DNA of 6,160 nucleotides, from the NCBI GenBank assembly GCA_003133425.1, contig PKXI01000447.1:2321-8480 (forward strand), in the 5' to 3' direction. Origin of the DNA: Acidobacteriaceae bacterium. GTDB lineage: Bacteria; Acidobacteriota; Terriglobia; Terriglobales; Acidobacteriaceae. The notes below the pieces were generated by a model, which saw only the letters and a list, made by a program, of their open reading frames with translations, made no database searches and was not told the DNA's origin. Below, piece by piece: positions 4,293 to 6,160 of the stretch (the stretch's first letter is position 1; the number at the start of each line of letters is the position of its first letter). The position numbers and the translations under genes were made by a program.

Positions 4293-5360
4293 TTACTTGC
4301 GCCACTTCGCCAGCATCTCTTCTACTTTGCCCGCGATCTGTTGGCGTGCGTCGGCTCGGTCTACTCCGCTGGCCAACAGCGCATCGTATTGGGTGTGGTT
4401 GTGACGAACTGCGGCGCCAACCGCCAAGGCCAGCGCCTTTTCATCGAGATTTCGACCCGCCTCAGAACGGCCGACGCGGCCGCTGCCCCGGACTGCAGTG
4501 TGTTCGGCAATGGCTGCAACTTCGGTCGCCGGACAGCCCGGGAACAGCTCCGCAATCAGCTTGATCATCTGCGCAACCAGTTTGCGATCCTGTTCGATTC
4601 GCTGCACTGCGGCCCGTGCCCGCGCTGCCGCCCGCTCGTCGGCGTCCTGCACGCATTCCTGCTCGGCCTTCTCCAGCGCGGACTCTTCCACCAGAATGCC
4701 CTGCCGCTCGTAGCGCTTGCGAGTCCGGTTGAAGCGCACCACAACGGCGGCACGCGCGCCATACTTGGTGGCCCGTCGCGTAAGAGCTGTGTCGCCGGCC
4801 GGGAGAAACTCTAGGCCGTCGAGGCGCGCACAGTAAAGGCAAAGCGGCTGGTCCGCTTCCATCAAGAGCATGGAACCCTGCGCAATCTCTGCGCCGCATT
4901 CCGAGCATTGCGCGTCGCGCAGGTTCAGAAACACGACCGGCTGCGGAGCCTTTTCGAGCTTCTCCTGAAGCTTCTGCTGCTCACGCTCCGAGAGCGCGGG
5001 CGATACGTAGTGCGTACGGAATATCTTCTCGATCTGGGGGCCGCCGCTCAAAAAAAACTTCAGGGGCACGGTTCCGGACCGGGCCGATCGCACGTAGTCG
5101 GTTTCAGTTGGCTTAAGGCCCTTTTCTTGAGCCCAACGGAGGAAGATCGCTATGGACGAAGAGATCTTGTTCGGGCTTCCCTGAATCTCTGACTCCAAAA
5201 AAGCGATGCGGCCCTTGCGCCAGGAGTCGACCGCAGTGGATGCCAGGAGTCCCATCCCACACAACACGTCGATAGTGCTGACGTAGTGCTGGCGGACCAG
5301 GGCTGCCTCTGCTGCGCGATAGACGCGCTCTTCGAGCTTGGTCAGACTTGGAATCTCCAT
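4293..5360 (-). CDS. DUF2293-domain protein with central CxxC/CxxC zinc knuckle
   Basis: The predicted protein has 355 residues. The N-terminal part (1-120) is helical and unassigned. Residues 152-177 hold C-S-E-C and C-L-Y-C about 19 residues apart, a likely zinc knuckle. Residues about 225-262 are a Glu/Ala/Arg-rich helix, probably coiled coil. The C-terminus (about 265-348) matches the DUF2293 pattern: L-F-P-G-C-P, then I-A-E-H-T-A-V-R-G-S-G-R-V-G-R and A-V-R-H-N-H-T-Q-Y-D-A-L-L. The domain's biochemical role is unknown to me. ATG 5360 is chosen over an upstream in-frame TTG at 5369: AGGAG (plus-strand CTCCT at 5370-5374) lies nine bases before the ATG but directly abuts the TTG. It converges with the broken toxin gene, whose decayed 3' end nearly touches it, and is divergent from the SEC-C gene. 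Intact, evenly coded and free of odd codons, it is probably a resident chromosomal gene. Confidence 0.88.
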   Translation of the reverse strand: MEIPSLTKLEERVYRAAEAALVRQHYVSTIDVLCGMGLLASTAVDSWRKGRIAFLESEIQGSPNKISSSIAIFLRWAQEKGLKPTETDYVRSARSGTVPLKFFLSGGPQIEKIFRTHYVSPALSEREQQKLQEKLEKAPQPVVFLNLRDAQCSECGAEIAQGSMLLMEADQPLCLYCARLDGLEFLPAGDTALTRRATKYGARAAVVVRFNRTRKRYERQGILVEESALEKAEQECVQDADERAAARARAAVQRIEQDRKLVAQMIKLIAELFPGCPATEVAAIAEHTAVRGSGRVGRSEAGRNLDEKALALAVGAAVRHNHTQYDALLASGVDRADARQQIAGKVEEMLAKWRK

Positions 5361-5646
5361 GGCGCGCAACTCCTTATTTCATGGGGCCGACATAGTTCAT
5401 TTGGCGCGTAAGCGTATCCTCGAACGGCTGGACAGAAGACAGGCAATACCACTGAAGATTCTAAAACAGCCTGTCCTTGACCTTTTTGACGAGGGATCCG
5501 GTGCGTTCGGCTAAGCAACAGATGGCCGATGTTTGACCTTCGGTATCGGTAGGGGCTGCCCTAAGCGAGTGTGCCTGCGTAGCCGGGGCGTTCTGTCAGA
5601 CTTTCTGATCTACCCGCACAATGGATCGTCGCGATATGCTGGCGGT
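5361..5646. other. Divergent intergenic region
   Basis: No gene is supported over these 286 bases. The region should carry the promoters of both divergent genes, but I see no convincing -35/-10 pair on either strand. It contains a perfect 7-bp inverted repeat, GACAGGC at 5438-5444 and GCCTGTC at 5469-5475, with a 24-base spacer. This could be an operator or the foot of a hairpin. The ribosome binding site of the leftward gene is at 5370-5374. Confidence 0.5.
5370..5374 (-). promoter_or_regulatory. Ribosome binding site deciding the start of the DUF2293 gene
   Basis: On the minus strand this reads AGGAG, nine bases before ATG 5360 and directly abutting the alternative TTG 5369. The spacing therefore selects the ATG. 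Confidence 0.7.
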
Positions 5647-6160
5647 ATGCATTCTCATCCTCGCGAAAAGACTGGTAGAAACGATCCCTGTCCCTGCGGC
5701 AGCGGCAAGAAATACAAGCAGTGCTGTCTATCGAAGACAACTCTGGCCTTCCCCGGTCCAGAGAAGCTTGACACTCCATGGAGCAGGCAGCGCGACGCGT
5801 GCGACCGCCTTAATGCCGATTTGGGGCGGATTCTGAAGCGCGACTTCGCCGACGCCGCTCTCGATGCCTGGGTGGACTTCAATCAGGATGATGACCCAGT
5901 CTCCTTGGACGAAATGCCGCATGAAATCAGCATCTTCAGCCCATATATTCTGTTTGAGTGGGACCCGCAAAGGCCTCTCCGCCGTGGCACCCAGAAGCCG
6001 CGAGGTGGTGTGGTTGTCCAGGCTTATCTGAGCAAATCCTCAAACCGTCTCTCCAGCCTGGAGCAATTGGTTTTGGAGCAGGCCATCACGCGGCCGGTCA
6101 GCTTCTATGAGATTGTCCGCGTCCATCCTGGACGGGGTGCGGTGCTGCGAGACCTTCTGA
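5647..6160 (+). CDS. SEC-C zinc-motif protein, incomplete at window end
   Basis: An open frame runs from ATG 5647 off the right edge, giving 171 residues with no stop. Residues 11-27 contain R-N-D-P-C-P-C-G-S-G-K-K-Y-K-Q-C-C, the complete SEC-C motif: C-x-C, then C-C, a zinc-binding element first known from the SecA C-terminus. In SecA it contacts SecB and ribosomes; stand-alone SEC-C proteins are mostly uncharacterised. The rest is acidic and mixed alpha/beta, with D-A-W-V-D-F-N-Q-D-D-D, then F-S-P-Y-I-L-F-E-W-D-P and S-L-E-Q-L-V-L-E-Q-A. I recognise no enzyme in it. The start is chosen because SEC-C proteins commonly begin just before the R-N-D-P-C motif. The frame is open further upstream and the ribosome binding site is weak, so a start at a GTG near 5569 is not excluded. 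It is divergent from the DUF2293 gene. Confidence 0.87.
   Translation, partial: MHSHPREKTGRNDPCPCGSGKKYKQCCLSKTTLAFPGPEKLDTPWSRQRDACDRLNADLGRILKRDFADAALDAWVDFNQDDDPVSLDEMPHEISIFSPYILFEWDPQRPLRRGTQKPRGGVVVQAYLSKSSNRLSSLEQLVLEQAITRPVSFYEIVRVHPGRGAVLRDLL

Noticed and set aside
4214..4564. 116-codon plus-strand open frame after the broken toxin gene
   Set aside because: It is mostly antisense to the DUF2293 gene and rich in Arg/Ser/Thr with no motif.
4341..4908. Long open frames (157 codons plus, 148 codons minus) inside the DUF2293 gene
   Set aside because: They are shadow frames of a GC-rich gene whose own frame has recognisable domain motifs.
5361..5369. TTG 5369 start for the DUF2293 protein
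   Set aside because: It leaves no space between AGGAG and the start codon; ATG 5360 has a nine-base spacer.

Overview
The window is bacterial and moderately GC-rich, with Shine-Dalgarno-led small genes and a CCA-encoding tRNA. No gene fixes the taxon. The mix of small Cys/His proteins, a DUF2293-type protein, a SEC-C protein and an AbiE pair would suit a soil bacterium such as an Acidobacteriota or a proteobacterium, but this is only an impression.

Left part (1-2330) looks like accessory or mobile-element DNA. A plus-strand protein with an excisionase/MerR-like helix-turn-helix (88-591) converges on a minus-strand series of very small genes. Reading leftwards these are a zinc-ribbon protein (2323-2111), a protein starting MFDPDAHMP (2111-1830, start overlapping the previous stop in TAATG), a strong hairpin terminator (1637-1669), a second zinc-ribbon paralogue (1532-1317), a second ORF starting MFDPDAHMP (1029-781) and a small Cys/His protein (865-620). 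The zinc-ribbon genes are clearly duplicated. The two MFDPDAHMP genes share their upstream sequence and first codons, then diverge completely.

Middle part (2330-2893) has no protein gene but is rich in signals. There is a 12-bp-period tandem repeat, two GTGCGAC-type repeats, and a free-standing copy of a CAT-anticodon arm (2582-2598). An intact CAT-anticodon tRNA follows at 2673-2749 (tRNA-Ile2 favoured). Together these resemble the attachment end of a tRNA-targeting integrative element, although the geometry does not fit the standard model exactly.

Right part (2894-6160) starts with an abiEi-abiEii type IV toxin-antitoxin/abortive-infection operon joined by TAATG. The antitoxin is open, but the toxin is interrupted by an in-frame amber codon at 4069-4071, with recognisable family sequence continuing in the same frame to a TAA at 4228-4230. 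This looks like a decayed system with its antitoxin retained. Converging on it is a 355-residue protein with a CxxC/CxxC knuckle and a C-terminal DUF2293-type domain (5360-4293). A SEC-C zinc-motif protein (5647 to the window end, incomplete) is transcribed divergently from that gene.
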